From the NCBI GenBank assembly GCA_023512835.1, contig CM042087.1:45738249-45802248 (forward strand): a stretch of 64,000 nucleotides of DNA, given 5' to 3'. The DNA is from Taxillus chinensis. Lineage: Eukaryota; Streptophyta; Magnoliopsida; Santalales; Loranthaceae. The notes beneath the pieces were generated by a model, which made no database searches, had not been told where the DNA came from, and saw only the letters and a program-made list of their open reading frames with translations. The position numbers were made by a program, and so were the translations under genes. Shown piece by piece: positions 48,842 through 61,700 of the stretch. Positions within the stretch are counted from its first letter, which is position 1. Every line of letters begins with the position of its first letter.

Positions 48842-51800
48842 TTTTCTTCCATCTTAAAAGAAGTGAGGTGAATTAATCCATAGAGAAACAATGGAGGGAT
48901 TTTTAGGCCGCGCATGTATTACTGTCTTCGAGTTGTTTTTGTTTGATAGGGTACTTGGAAAAATGAAATAGCAAAATAACCTTGTCCAGTTTTGCTTCTT
49001 TCCTTTATTATTGTTGTTATCGGTATTAGATTGTTCGGTGATTTTGTGATATGGACGTGTTGTAGTCGCATTATATGATGGGGGCAAGTGGAGTTTAGAT
49101 GGTAGCGAGCATGTGTAATTTTTCCGTCTGTACTTTGTTTGCTTTAAGAGCCAAACCAACTGAAATTCCAAATCTAGTTTCCTTCTATTTTTGTGGCTCG
49201 TGTGTGATTTATTTGTACATCTAATATGGTTGGCTGTGTCATTTTTTAGAAGGATGATATTGAAAAAACAAAACAAAAATATGACCAGTGGCCTTAACAA
49301 GCGAATTGTTCTTTAATTGTTAATGTAAACTCTTACTGAGTTACAAACTCGCTCGGTTTATTAAGTTAATAAATAAACTCTAAACTAAAATAAGCCGAAA
49401 ATTTGAGTTACTTGCGTGTGTACTGTGGAGCCACTATTTATGAGCAGCACCATGAATGTCATTTTACTGTGTTCTTCATGCCACACGTTCCATCTCAAAT
49501 TCACGGTGAATGTATAACCTTACTTAATAGCTGTCTCATTTTCGGTGTTTCTTCTCTGGAAAATACTCAGCCAATTGAATGTTTTTCCAGAATATTCTTT
49601 TATTTCAAGGACAAACCTTGGCGGTAAAGTAACAGTTAATGTTAATGTTTTGAGTCACAAACAGTCTCTTGTAATTAAAATTTAGTTGTGGGAGAAGGTT
49701 TTATATTGGTTCAATTCCTTCCTAATTCTTCACTCGGATCATTAGTGTACCGGATTTGTCCGTTTACATACACAGGATATATTATCTGTGTCTAAAACAG
49801 TAAAGTACTTTTATTTCCACTTAGATTTGTTCGAAATAAGTATAATGTTAAATTTATTTGTTCGACTAAAATCTTAATATTTAAAATTTCATTTGTGCCC
49901 TATTGAATTTTTAGTATGGTATTTTTTAATTTGAATTATCTTTGAATTATTTTATTTATTATATTTATAATTTGGATTTAAAAAATAAATAAAATTGAAA
50001 TCTATATGATAAAAAAGTATACACAAAGTAAAGTTTAAAAATTATAATCTATTTAAAATAATATATATAAATATAAATAATAAATGTTGATTTCTTTATG
50101 TAATATAACTTTTTTTTATAATAACTTTAAATTTTAAAGTTTAAAATTAATTGCTATTGAATTTAAATTTTAAATTTTAAATTATCTTTAAAAATAAATA
50201 TAAGACTTATCTAGATTGAAAATTAAATAATTTTAAATTTATTTAAACATATTAAAAATAATTTTATTTTTAAAAATAATGATATCAAACACGTAATCTA
50301 AACGTATATAGAATTCTATTCGTTTGAAGGCTAATCGGATCTTGGGAAAAGCTGTAAAGCATACAAAGATAAAGTAATACAAGACCGCCTGCCTGGGGGG
50401 GGGTGGGTTTGCGGGTCTGTAGGCTCATGGGCCGTCGGTCAAGACTACTATCGATCTTGCCCGGTACCTATTTTTTTAACTTATTTTTGCGGTTTGCATA
50501 ATTGCATTTCCAAAATTTCCAAAATTATCTTTGGATTCGCATGGGAAACTGCCGGTGTGAAATTGCATTGGTGATTTGATTGAAAAGAATAAAATGATGT
50601 AGCTAACGACGCCGTAAACGAATCGAAATTAAATCTGAATAGTAAGACGTTCAAATGTGTTCGATTATTATTTATTAACTAATCGAATTGAACACAAGCC
50701 TTAAACTATGATGTTTCACGAATGATTCATTAACGCTACTCTGTTGTTCACGAATATGTGTTCACAAACGTCACGAACATAATTGCAAAATCGTAAAAAT
50801 ATATAAAAAAGAATTCAAATTGTAAACTTATCCAAAAAAATATAATTAATTAGCTATTAGACTGTATTATCTTTGTTTAATATGTTTAAACAATTATTAT
50901 ACGTAGTTTATGAAAATATTATAATAATTATAATAAATAAATAAATCAAAAACGTATATTTTTAATTAATAATATTATAAAAGTATATGCTTATTAAATT
51001 ATAGTTAATAAAATACATTTATATTTAATAAAATAACTTTTATACATATTAATTGATTCGTTAATTTTTCATTTATAAATAATTTTCACGAACACGAATG
51101 ATATTTACGAACTATTTGTGCATACTTGTTCGTGCATGTTCATGAATATAATAATATTGTTTGCGAACTGTTCACGAACCATACAATTGCTTAACGAACA
51201 AACATAAACGATCTTTTACTGAGCCGAACGCGAGCGTATTCATGAACGTTTGGTTCATTTACAATCATAGACCCAAACAATGTGAGGTTTGTTTTTGGGA
51301 TCGGTTCTTTAGATTGAATTACGATATTCAATTAAATTTTCATGTCTTATTCTTTTGGGATACTCGGATGACACGCATTGTTTTTTTCTTGTTTTATTTT
51401 TTTCTCAATAACCGTTCCCCATATTCATTTGGCACACTAAGAAATAATCATACACCTTTGTTTTGGGGGTTAAATAAATACCATTACAACTTAATACCTA
51501 CTTCACATCAATAATCTATCAAATCATAGTTATGAAGTACACACATGATCAGGTAAGTGATGGCTGAAACTACTTAAAACATACTAAATAAATAGTTAGC
51601 TTGTGAAGAGACTTTATAACTGCTCAATAATACAACAGGAGAGTCACCTATTGTCGGAGGGCAAGTTATGACTCAAATTGATGGCACTGGAGATCATAAT
51701 ATTTCAACTTACTATAAGAGTAAGTTAACCTTTAAAAAGCTAGCCCATTAATAATTTATGGGTTACATATGAACAACGAAAAATCAGTTCTAAATAACAA

Positions 51801-53640
51801 ACTAAATTCTTTATTAACTAGGTTTAAACTCATATTAACTTCCAAGAAATGATTAAGTAGAGCATAGTTGAGGCTTACTAACTCAACTTGCTTTGGAAGA
51901 GACTAAACAAGCTCAAGAAGTTCAAACTCTTGGAAAAAGAGAGAGGAAACTCACATTAAAGCTCAAGAACCAATTGATGAGTAACATGATCAACCAACTA
52001 TAAAACCTGAAGAGTATGTTGAAAAGGCGAATGTTTCTAACTTGATGGATGGAAACATTGTTATAGCTAGAGCATATACCTACTAAGGAAATGATGAGAT
52101 TTTTGAAGTTCGGCAATGATGTAAATATTGTAAAAGTTTTGGGAGAAGAAGCTAGTGCATAAAATAAGGCCGCTAGTTCTACGCATCTAGTTCGGAAAAG
52201 TAAATCACACCCAAAGCTTCTCGTGCTTCGGATTTTATACTCGAGTGAGGGACAACGTACTTAAAAGACTACATTTTTTAGAATCCATCTTGTCAAATTT
52301 GACTGAGAGGAGATACCATGATCACAATAAAGCTATAATCAGTGTGAAAGATGATATATCCTTTGTGAAAATCGGTGTGAAGATAGATATTTCAATTGTG
52401 CAAATTCAAGTCTAGTCTACAAGTTGAGACCATACAGAATACTTTACAAGACTTTAATGATGATTTGTGCCCATTACTGAACTTATAAGGAGGAAGGTTA
52501 CAAAGAAAAATGCAATGGAAATATCTCACAATTCAAAAAGGAAATTCATTACATTTATTGATTTGATGATAAGATCAATATTATGAAATTTCCAAAAGAG
52601 GTTGATGTTTTGTTATGGTGGGAAATTCCATAAACAAGATTGTGTCAATGAAGAATTACTAGCAAACCTTTAGTGCAAAAAGTATACTAAGTCTATAGAA
52701 GTTGACTAGTTGAGCATGATTTGGGTCCAACAAAAGCTGTAACTAAGGCTGCACATAGGACTTTTAAACGACAATTATCTCAAGTGAGGAGAACTACAGG
52801 TCATGGATGAGATTTTAGCCCTACATATTTAAGAAGGATAGAGACAGATGAAGTGAACTTGAATACATGGATATTAATGATTCTGTATCCAGGCTTTGCT
52901 AAATTTAGCTTTAGTTAATACAATTGAACATCTCTAAGAGCATCTCCAATCCATAAGACTGGAGATGCTCTAATGGTGGCAAGCTAAATTGATTAGCTAA
53001 AACTACATTTAGCCTATTACGGTAAAGTTTTAGCTAATAATACTTTAACGGTACACCATTTATTATTTTGTTTAACTAATATTTTTCCAATATCCCCTTT
53101 TCCTATATCATCTCAAATCCTTGGTATGGGCTTTTACTCTTGTTGTAATGCATCTCAACATGAAAACATCAAATTGGGTGGCGACAATAGCACCCGAATG
53201 AGGTTGGGAGCCAGTACCAAATGCCCATATAGTCACCTTAAGAGTGGGGTGATGTTGGTTCAGCATTGAGGAGGGGAGGGTGGTCAACACTGATTGGAGG
53301 AGGGGAGAGGGCAGGCGCTAATGAGGGGGTGGTCAGGAAGGGGAGAGTGGATAGAGTACATAACGTATTTGTTATTGTTAGATGACGTGACATCATCAAA
53401 AGTATAATTATACATAAATTTAACTTTTATTATTGCTTTGATTAATGTTTTAGCTAGATTATTGGAGAAAATTTTTAGTTAAATTTATCTTTAGATATGA
53501 GTTTGACTAAGCTGGTAGAGATATTACTGGCTAAATATAAGTAAAAATGTTATAACAAGTTAAATTTAACTAAGATGTTCTAAGACATTTTTTTACACAT
53601 TTAACTAATTTTTAAGCTAAAATTTAGATCTATTTAACCT
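48842..53640. other. Intergenic, repeat-rich
   Basis: The first few hundred bases should be the TM9SF 3' UTR. After that no gene is recognised. About 50640-51260 is rich in GTTCACGAAC/CGTTCGTG-type inverted motifs, typical of a decayed DNA transposon. About 51600-52870 has codon-like stretches interrupted by stops in every frame and could be a very old transposon coding relic, but I could not name a domain. Confidence 0.35.
52937..52971. repeat. Perfect 12-bp inverted repeat, foldback MITE terminus
   Basis: AGAGCATCTCCA at 52937-52948 and its exact complement TGGAGATGCTCT at 52960-52971 are separated by 11 nt. AGAGCATCTCCA ends are common at plant PIF/Harbinger- and Stowaway-like MITEs. Here the two ends seem to be brought together, leaving a solo foldback, with TTAGCTAAA-rich flanks that may be more of the element. 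Confidence 0.6.
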
Positions 53641-53648
53641 ACAGTGAA

Positions 53649-53829
53649 TTTGGCGCAGGGATCTGGACACGCACACGTGGGCCCTCACAGAGCCGTAGGT
53701 AAACAAAAAATTTGGCCAAGGGCTGGACACGCACACCTTAGCCCACACGGAGCCGGTGTCACCGTCTGCTGGTGTCCTTTTTTTCACTATTACAAAGTTT
53801 TCCCGCCACTCGTCCACTTCATTTCCCGC
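53649..53829 (+). promoter_or_regulatory. WDR76-like promoter with three E2F sites
   Basis: Three perfect matches to the plant E2F consensus TTTSSCGC precede the start codon: TTTGGCGC at 53649-53656, TTTCCCGC at 53799-53806 and TTTCCCGC at 53822-53829. A 60-bp direct repeat (CTGGACACGCACAC at 53663 and 53723) sits between the first and second. The first repeat unit also carries CACGTGGGCCC, a G-box joined to a TCP-type GGGCCC. This arrangement fits S-phase or DNA-damage-linked expression. Sites are seen; binding is inferred. Confidence 0.65.
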
Positions 53830-53936
53830 TTCCATTTATATTAACCAAAGACTCGTTATTCTTTAAAACAAACGAAAGCCTAGAAAAACTTCTCGCTTCC
53901 TCCCTCCCCTCTCCCTCTCTCTCCGGTGTGGCTTCA

Positions 53937-54067
53937 ATGGCGCCTCAGACACTCACATGGTACGAGCGTCAACGCCTCGAGAACATCAAGCGAAACGGTG
54001 AGATCATGGCTGCCCTCAAACTCAAACTTCACGCTACAGCCTACCAACTCTCTGCTTCTTCTAAACG

Positions 54068-54107
<40 letters not shown>

Positions 54108-55776
54108 CCTCCCTTCTTTTAGATTCACGTGTTCACCCATTCTTGGATTGTCTGTAGACTTGAGGCCAAAAGCAATAACCTTGTCTCGAAGAAGAAAACC
54201 AAAACCGATGAGTCCCAGACCGCAGTCCGCCGGTCTCTACGGACAAGAGGAATTTCCCCAGGTTCATCAAAAGATGGGGATTCCATCAATAATACAAGCC
54301 CTACCTCCCAACATTCGAGGGATGAACATAACGTCAGTGTTTTAGGCCCACTTCTGACCAGAGACGCGTATCGGGGCGATGCCCCTGAATCCGAGGGAGC
54401 TTTTATTCAATCGATCAAGTCCTCATCGCATCAAACTGAGACTGTTGATGGCGACGTTCACGGAGGCTTTGATTTGGGTTCATTGACTTTGGATCCCGAA
54501 AACGACATTGCCCGCATATTGGCTGGTAAAATATTGGTAGCGCAGTGGTTTCCCACTCGTGACATGACGATGATGGTTGCCGGGAATGTTTATGGCGATA
54601 TCGGTTTCTGGGACCTTAATTATAAAAAGGCCCAAATCGGAGATGGAAAGGGGGAGGGGATTTACGTGTACCACCCTCATTCCGCTCCCGTTTCTGGAAT
54701 TTTAGTTCGACTGGATACCTCGTACAAGGTGCTTGCTTTTCTTCTTCTCTTTTTACGTGGCCTCTTTACAATTTCTACTCATTTGCATGCATTTTAATGT
54801 TTCTCTCAATATCTTGTTGTATGCACGATTGTTTTGATGCCCAATTTAGTAGTTAAACGTCACATGGGCTGTCTTGGCCTGTGTGAACATTTATTGTATA
54901 CACAATCGTTTTGTTTCCCGATTTACTCAAAACCTAGTGTCAATCTGTAGGTCACTTGTTCTTTGAATGAATATGAAACAATTTAAGGCTACAATGCTAG
55001 CCATTAAGTTCAAAATGGGGTTTCTATTGTAAATGAAATTGGCGCCAACCTACCAGCACGGTCATTTTCTGCATTTCTGAATTTGAAAGTGGTCTCAACC
55101 TTGAGTATCGATATCAACACCAGACCCTTTTTTACGTATTAGTTAAAATGAAGCTTTGTTCATTTTAACAATCAATCCTTTCTTCAAGAAAGTTTGTTTC
55201 CTTTTGATATGCCTGCATAAACTACAATTTGCATTTTGCCATGATTTCATTCCTTGTAAGCTTTATATATTTTGATTTTTCATGAGTTGTCACTTAATTT
55301 GTTTGTAAATGGCCATGCAGATCTATACCAGCAGTTATGATGGACTCATCCGCTTGATGGATGCTGAGAAAGAGATATTTGACCTGGTCTACTCCAGTGA
55401 CTACGCTATATATTCTCTCTCTCAACCACCGAATGACATTAGAAGCGTTTATTTTGCTGAGGGTTCCGGGAACCTGAACAGAGTAGATGATAGATCCCGG
55501 ACATTTTCACACTCGTGGAATTTACATGAAAGTAAAATTAATTCTATAGATTTCAAGAAAGACAATCCTAACATTATGGCCACAAGTTCCACAGATGGGA
55601 CTGTTGGTATTTGGGACCTAAGAAGTATTGACGCAGATAAACCAAAAGCTTTGAAAATTTTCAGCCATAAGCGATCCGTGCATTCTGCCTACTTTTCGCC
55701 CTCTGGAAGATTCCTCGCAACGACAAGGTGAGCAGTTCTGTTCAGAAAGAACGATCTCCGGTGTAGCTAGCTGTCC

Positions 55777-55808
<32 letters not shown>

Positions 55809-56927
55809 ATATATATAAACACCACTTTGTATTGGATAAAGTACATATATATAATATATGTGCGTATATATATGTACATATATGTTTTGGAGGAAGATAG
55901 ATATCTGGTGAGGTGAGCAAGTTTGGTAGTTAACATTGCAAGATATAATTGCGACGTTAAAATCAAGGATATGCTAATTTTGTGTGCTGTTTCATATTGC
56001 GTGCTTAATTTAGTGCTTTTCAGTTTGCCTTTTCTTGACTATTCATTAGTGAGTGTATTTCGCTATCTGGATTATATTTACGGGCCCAGTTTATCTTCGT
56101 ACCTGCACGGCACAATTGGTTACATTGGCCTATGGATTTTATGTTGTTTTAAGGCTTACAAAAGAAGAAAAGATTGTAGCTTGCTACTCCTGATGTATCA
56201 ATTTTCAATCTTCCCGATGCAGTGTAGATGACACAATTGGTTTATTAAGTGGAGTTGATTTTGAGGACATACATATGATATATCATAATAACAGGACAGG
56301 CAGGTGGATTTCTTCTTTCAGGTATGGCTTTCAGCGAACTTCTTCTCTTTCCTTTTTCTGTTTTTTTTTTTTGTGTTAGAACTTCTACATTTTTTTAACG
56401 AGTCATCTGTTAGGTGAAATCGTTCACACCCGAGATAGTTTGATTAACCAAGAGTTAGGCCAAACCCTTGCTTGATTAATCCATGAAGTGTGAATGAGAT
56501 CATGACAGCTGAGCAGATTTTTGACCACGATTAGATGGACCAAAAGTAATAGAGAACATAGGAGATTATTCATTTCTTTACCATGCGTGATAGAGAACAT
56601 AGCTAAGCTGTACATTTAAATTTTGGAAAAATTAAAGCTGTGGTAAAATTTGCCGCCCCTCCCCCCCTCTCTTTTGGTAGGTAAATTTGACATCTCTTTG
56701 TTTGTGGAAGCAGAGCAATATGGGGCTGGGACGATGCATATATCTTTGTAGGTAATATGAATAGAGCAGTAGATGTGATATCATCAGCTCGTAAGGCGGT
56801 AATTACAACATTACAAAGTCCGCACGTGTCAGCAATTCAATGTCGGTTTGCTACACACCCTTCGCAAGCTGGGATTTTGGCTGGAGCCACCAGTGGAGGC
56901 CAGGTTTATGTCTGGAGATCTTGCTAG
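53937..56927 (+). CDS. WD40 protein, WDR76/CMR1-like
   Basis: Five exons, 53937-54073, 54158-54728, 55321-55727, 56223-56321 and 56714-56927, have GT-AG borders and consistent phases and give 475 aa. The N-terminus MAPQTLTWYERQRLENIKRN is the signature of this family. A basic, serine-rich linker follows (VRRSLRTRG), then WD40 blades: MVAGNVYGDIGFWDLN, TSSYDGLIRLMD, IMATSSTDGTVGIWDLRS, LSGVDFED then TGRWISSF, WGWDDAYIFVGNM, and LAGATSGGQVYVW near the end. WDR76/Cmr1 proteins are nuclear, bind damaged or replicating DNA, and associate with DDB1-CUL4 ubiquitin ligases and protein quality-control sites; transfer of that role to this plant copy is inference. The start follows the 5' UTR directly. 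Intron 1 begins with a (TC)n run (54074-54105) and intron 3 has a long (TA)n run. No lesion. Confidence 0.92.
55777..55817. repeat. (TA)n microsatellite in intron 3 of the WDR76-like gene
   Basis: Alternating TA tract, largely uninterrupted, starting 50 nt after the exon 3 donor. A shorter CA/TA version occurs in the broken copy at about 57484-57510. Confidence 0.9.
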
Positions 56928-57284
56928 GAAATTCTCCTCTCCTAGAAAGGAGGAAAATATGTAAACAATATGTTGTACTCTTTGTTTTCTTATATTTATC
57001 CCGTGCTGGACAGTCATTGGCTTTAATGATCAAAGTCGTGACATCTCCCACAACTCTGACAAACACATGGCATGCCTTTAAGACAAAGTTGTGACATCTC
57101 CCGCTGATAACCCATTTTGTATATAGATATGTTCATTACCTTTTTTAACGGTGTTTTTGGTGTTTGAAATATGTTTAGTGCGTTTTGAATGTTTTGTGTG
57201 CCGCGGCGGATTGTAGGTGGACTGTAGCGGACCCCAACTATTTTGAACTATGTATCAATTGCTTTTTGTTGGTCGTCGTGAATC

Positions 57285-57700
57285 ATTATATTAACCAAAG
57301 ACTCATTATTCTTTACAACAAACGAAAGCCTAGATAAACTTCTCGCGATCTCTCGACCTCTCGAGTAGCTTCAATGGCGCCTTAGACATTGACATGGTAT
57401 GAGCGTCAATGCCTTGACAACATCAAGCCAGCCCTCAAGCGAATCGGTGAAAGATCTGCGTTGTAGCTACTAGCTAGCTGTCCTATATATACATACACAC
57501 ACACTTTGTCTTGGATAAAGACTAAAGTACATATATATGATATATGTGCGAATATATATGTATATATATACATATGTTTTGGAGGAAGATAGATATCTGG
57601 TGAGCAAGCTTGGTAGTTGACATTGCAAGATAATTGCGATGTTAAAATCAAAGATATGCTAGTTTTGTGTGCTGTTTCAAATTACTTGCTTAATTTAGTA
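57285..57700 (+). pseudogene. 5' part of a broken second WDR76-like copy
   Basis: 57285-57450 repeats the 5' UTR and start of exon 1 of the intact gene (53835-54008). It begins TATATTAACCAAAGACTC and reads ATGGCGCCTTAG, so codon 4 has become a stop (CAG to TAG, 57383-57385). From about 57460 to 57700 the homology jumps to intron 3 of the intact gene (55757-56010), with TTTTGGAGGAAGATAGATAT shared. Exons 1 (rest) to 3 are therefore deleted. The copied segment starts downstream of the three E2F sites, so it lacks them. Confidence 0.88.
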
Positions 57701-58710
57701 TAAAGAATTCCAACTTAATGGCGAGGAGTAACTAAGTAAAATAAGTGTAAAAGCAATCTGGGTAACTTCCAACCTTTCCATCAGGAAAGCACTGAAAGAA
57801 ATCTGATCGAGGACAGCCAACAATATTTTTTTTTATGGCTTCCACAGCAGTTAACAGCACATAAAATAAGAGGCCTGTTATTGGAGATGCATGAAGCCAA
57901 TTTGGAAAATTCCTCTTGAGAGTGTAAAAGCATAAACAAGGCTACCTCATGGGTACTATGGGGTAAGATGGTAGTATTTTTTGAAAAAATATTTATTTTT
58001 TTTTAAAAATGAGTTGGATGAATTTAAAATTATTTATGAGTGATAAAAATTTATCTGAAAATATTATTTTTAAAAATAATTATATTTTAAAAAATAATAA
58101 AGATAAATTGGGGCCTAAAATACTATGCAAATCATATACATCCCTCCTGGGTATAATTTTAAACCTTCAAACTGTAAACTGGTTTAAAATGATCCACCTG
58201 AAATTATTAATTTATCAAACCTTTGAAATTAAACAAAAATCGGTTTGGTTTGGTTTGAAACCGAATAATATATAGGTTTGGTTTGATTTGGTATTTAAAA
58301 CCGTAGTTTAAACCGAATGAACCTGAATAATATTATTATTTATTTATTTTATATTTTATGATTATTTATTTAAGATTATTTATTAATAATTAATATATTG
58401 TGTTTGTAAATTATATTATCTAACTTTAATACTTATAATTATAAATTTAATATATATTAGTATTATACTATTTACTTTTTTTTCTATGTGCAACCAACTT
58501 GCATCATGCTTTGCTTTGCATTCATTCACATGCTTTTCTATTCATTCAATTCAGTCACTCGTTCTTTTTTAAAAAATTTCAACGACAGGGATAATTCTCC
58601 AGTTTTTTCCAACCACATATGTTATGTCTTTTGTTTCTCCACTCCTCTCTGCTTTTCAGAACCCCCCCGCACTCACACCAAATTAGTAACACAAACCCGA
58701 AAATCCCAAA
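57701..58710 (+). other. NLR upstream region with a decayed repeat
   Basis: 58160-58330 is rich in GGTTTGGTTTGATTTGG and its complement AAACCGAAT, as in common plant MITEs. The last 200 bp are the likely promoter and 5' UTR of the NLR; no clear TATA was assigned. No gene recognised. Confidence 0.45.
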
Positions 58711-61700
58711 ATGGAAGTCGCCTCGATATTTCTGTCTCCGTTGTTGGAGGCGCTGTTCGACAAGCTAGCTTCTCGTGTGCTGCTCGATTTCTCGACGCGC
58801 CAACGAATCCGTAACAGCCTCAACAAGTTGAAAGATAATCTCGATATCATTAGCCAAGTGATTGCTCGTGCCGATAATATGCTGGTTCGAGAAAAGGGGG
58901 TTGATGCGTGGTTGGAGGAACTCAGGGACTGGGCTTACGATGCCGAGGACTTCTTGGATGAAGTCAACACCAGAGCTATGCAAGAAGAGGAAGAGGAAGA
59001 GGAGACAAGGCGCAACAACACCAGCAGCAGCTCTATCTCTGCGTTTGTTACAAAGGTACGTGATCTCGGTTCTAGATTCAATCCTGGCAAGTATTCAAAG
59101 AACGTGGATGAGCTCAACAGCCGTTTGGACGCTATTTCTGAACGGATGCGTAAGATGCATAGCCTCATGAAGATGATTGCCGCTGACAATACATCCACAC
59201 CACCACTGCCAATGTGGCAAAGACCATTGGAAGCCACCGCACATGCGTTCGATGCACGGGTGTTCGGGAGGGAGCAAGAAAAGGAGAAGATAATTGAACA
59301 GTTAAAAAGCAGCGCGGACGCAGATGTGGAGGTGATTCCCATTGTTGGCATGCCGGGCATTGGAAAGACAACCTTGGCTCGTCACGTCTTCCACTCCGTG
59401 CAGCAGCAGCAGCAACAGCCGCCAATTTTTGATATCATCGGCTGGGTATGCGTCTCAGACGATTATGATGTGAACAGAATCACCAGGGATATTCTTGAGT
59501 CATTCACTTCCGGAGCCTCCGATTCGAGGGGACTGAATCAACTTCAGTCTAAACTCAAGGAAGTAGTAGGAGGGAAAAGGTTCCTACTTGTATTGGACGA
59601 CGTGTGGACCAGGAATTACTGTGATTGGAACGATCTGCTATCCCCATTCGGAGTGGGAGCAGCGGGGAGTAAAATATTAGTCACAACTCGGGACGACAGA
59701 GTGGCTTCCATGATGCAGGCTGATCTCCCCAACAAAATTCATCACCTGGGCACCTTATGCGACGATGATTGTTGGTCAGTATTTTTGCAACATGTCGTTG
59801 CTAAAAGACGTCCGGTTTTCGAGTCAGAGGCAGGGCGTTTCCGTGTGAAAATTTTGGACAAGTGCAAAGGCCTTCCGTTGGCTGCCAAATTACTTGCTGG
59901 GCTTTTGCGCGGCGAAAGTCCAGGCCAGGGTTGGGAGGCTAAATTAAACAGCAGCATCTGGGATGTATCGGAAAATGATGTTGGGTTATCAGGACGAAAG
60001 GGAAATCGTATGCTTCCAGTTGTAATGTTGAGTTACTTTCATCTTCCACCGCAGTTGAAACGCTGTTTTTCCTATTGCTCTGTGATCCCAGAGGACCATG
60101 AATTTGGGGAAGAGGAGGTCGTGATGATGTGGATAGCTCAAGGTTTAGTTTTGACAGAAGGAGGTGAACAAGTAGAGGATACGGGTGCTAAATATTTTCG
60201 TGAATTGGTGTGTCGATCACTTTTCCAACCGTCGACCAATAATCCATCCCAATTTCTCATGCACGACTTGATTAATGATATGGCTGAAATCGTAGCCGGA
60301 AAGTCATGTTTGAAGCTTGATGGAGTTCCGCAAATAGATAGCAGCACCGTAAAAGCTCGTTATTCATCTTATCGCAGTTTTAGTGGACTCAAAACGGAAT
60401 TTGAGGCCTTTGAAGCGACAATATATTTGCGGGAATTCCAATCATTTCGCCATACTGGCAAGTATACCAATATTTTAACGAGTTATGTTCCATTCGAATT
60501 GTTGATGAAATTGAAATATCTTCGGGTGCTTCACTTAAGTTGGTATTCCGTCCGAGAACTTCCAGGGGACATTGGTGATCTAATACATCTAAGGATTGTT
60601 GACCTTTCGCACACTTATATCAGAGAATTGCCGGAATCAACTTGCCGCCTTTATAATTTGCTGGCATTGAGATTACAAGGGTGTAAAAGACTTACGACAC
60701 TGCCTGCTGAAATGAGGAAGCTAGTAAATTTAAGGAATCTTGATTGCTCTGGTGCAAATAAGTTGGAAGCCATGCCGGTGGAAATGGGCAAACTTACTAG
60801 CCTCCAAAAGCTGTCTAATTTCACTGTAGGCAAAGGGTTGGGGCAGGGCATTGGTCAATTGAAGGGTTTATCACATCTCAAAGGGAGTATCTCAATTTCA
60901 TTTCTTGAAAACGTTCACGGTTTTAAAGAGGCCAAAGAAGCGATGTTAACGAGTAAAGAAGGCCTACAGTCATTGGAATTAAAGTGGAATTGTGGTGATG
61001 GTGATTTACAAGGCACAGTCCTTGCGGAGTTGCAACCACACAAACATTTGGAAAAACTAATTATCAATGGCTACGGTGGTCTTGGGTTCCCTGGTTGGGT
61101 TGGGGATGATAGTTTCTCAAAAATGAGGGTGATAGAGTTAGCAAATTGTGGAAAGTGCACCTCATTGCCACCCTTGGGAAAGCTACGAGTTTTGGAAGAA
61201 ATTGAAATTCGAAATATGGCTGGCATAGAGTGCGTGGGGGAAGAATTTTATGGGAAGGAGGGAGGAGCTTTTCCGTCGCTGAAGGTTTTGAAATTTGAGT
61301 TGATGGAGAATTGGTCTATCTGGATGTATCCGGCTGCTGGAGGCTGTCGTTTTGCTTGTTTGCAAGAGCTTCATGTTGTAGATTGTCCCAAACTACGGTT
61401 GTCCTTACCGGTTGGCATAAATGTACAGAAATTAAACGTTATAAAATGTGATGAATTGTTGATTGCACTTCCAAGGCATTCTATCTTAGAGATTAATATT
61501 AGAGAATGCAAAGTGGAATTGACGGAGTGCTTAGAGGATGACGGAGATGCAAGTGAATTGTTGCCGTCAGTAACTCGCTTGAGGATTGAGGAGGTGGATG
61601 TGGTAGAAGTTTTTGGATCTGCAAGGGCGAGAATGAATATTATTAGTGAAGTAGATGTTGTGGAGGCTCATCACCAAATGATGATGCTCCACTCCCTTAC

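Noticed and set aside
50640..51260. Inverted GTTCACGAAC motifs as a defined MITE
   Set aside because: Motif-rich, but terminal repeats and a target duplication could not be delimited.
51600..52870. Possible transposon gene relic
   Set aside because: Stops in all frames and no domain I can name; kept only as unclear intergenic sequence.
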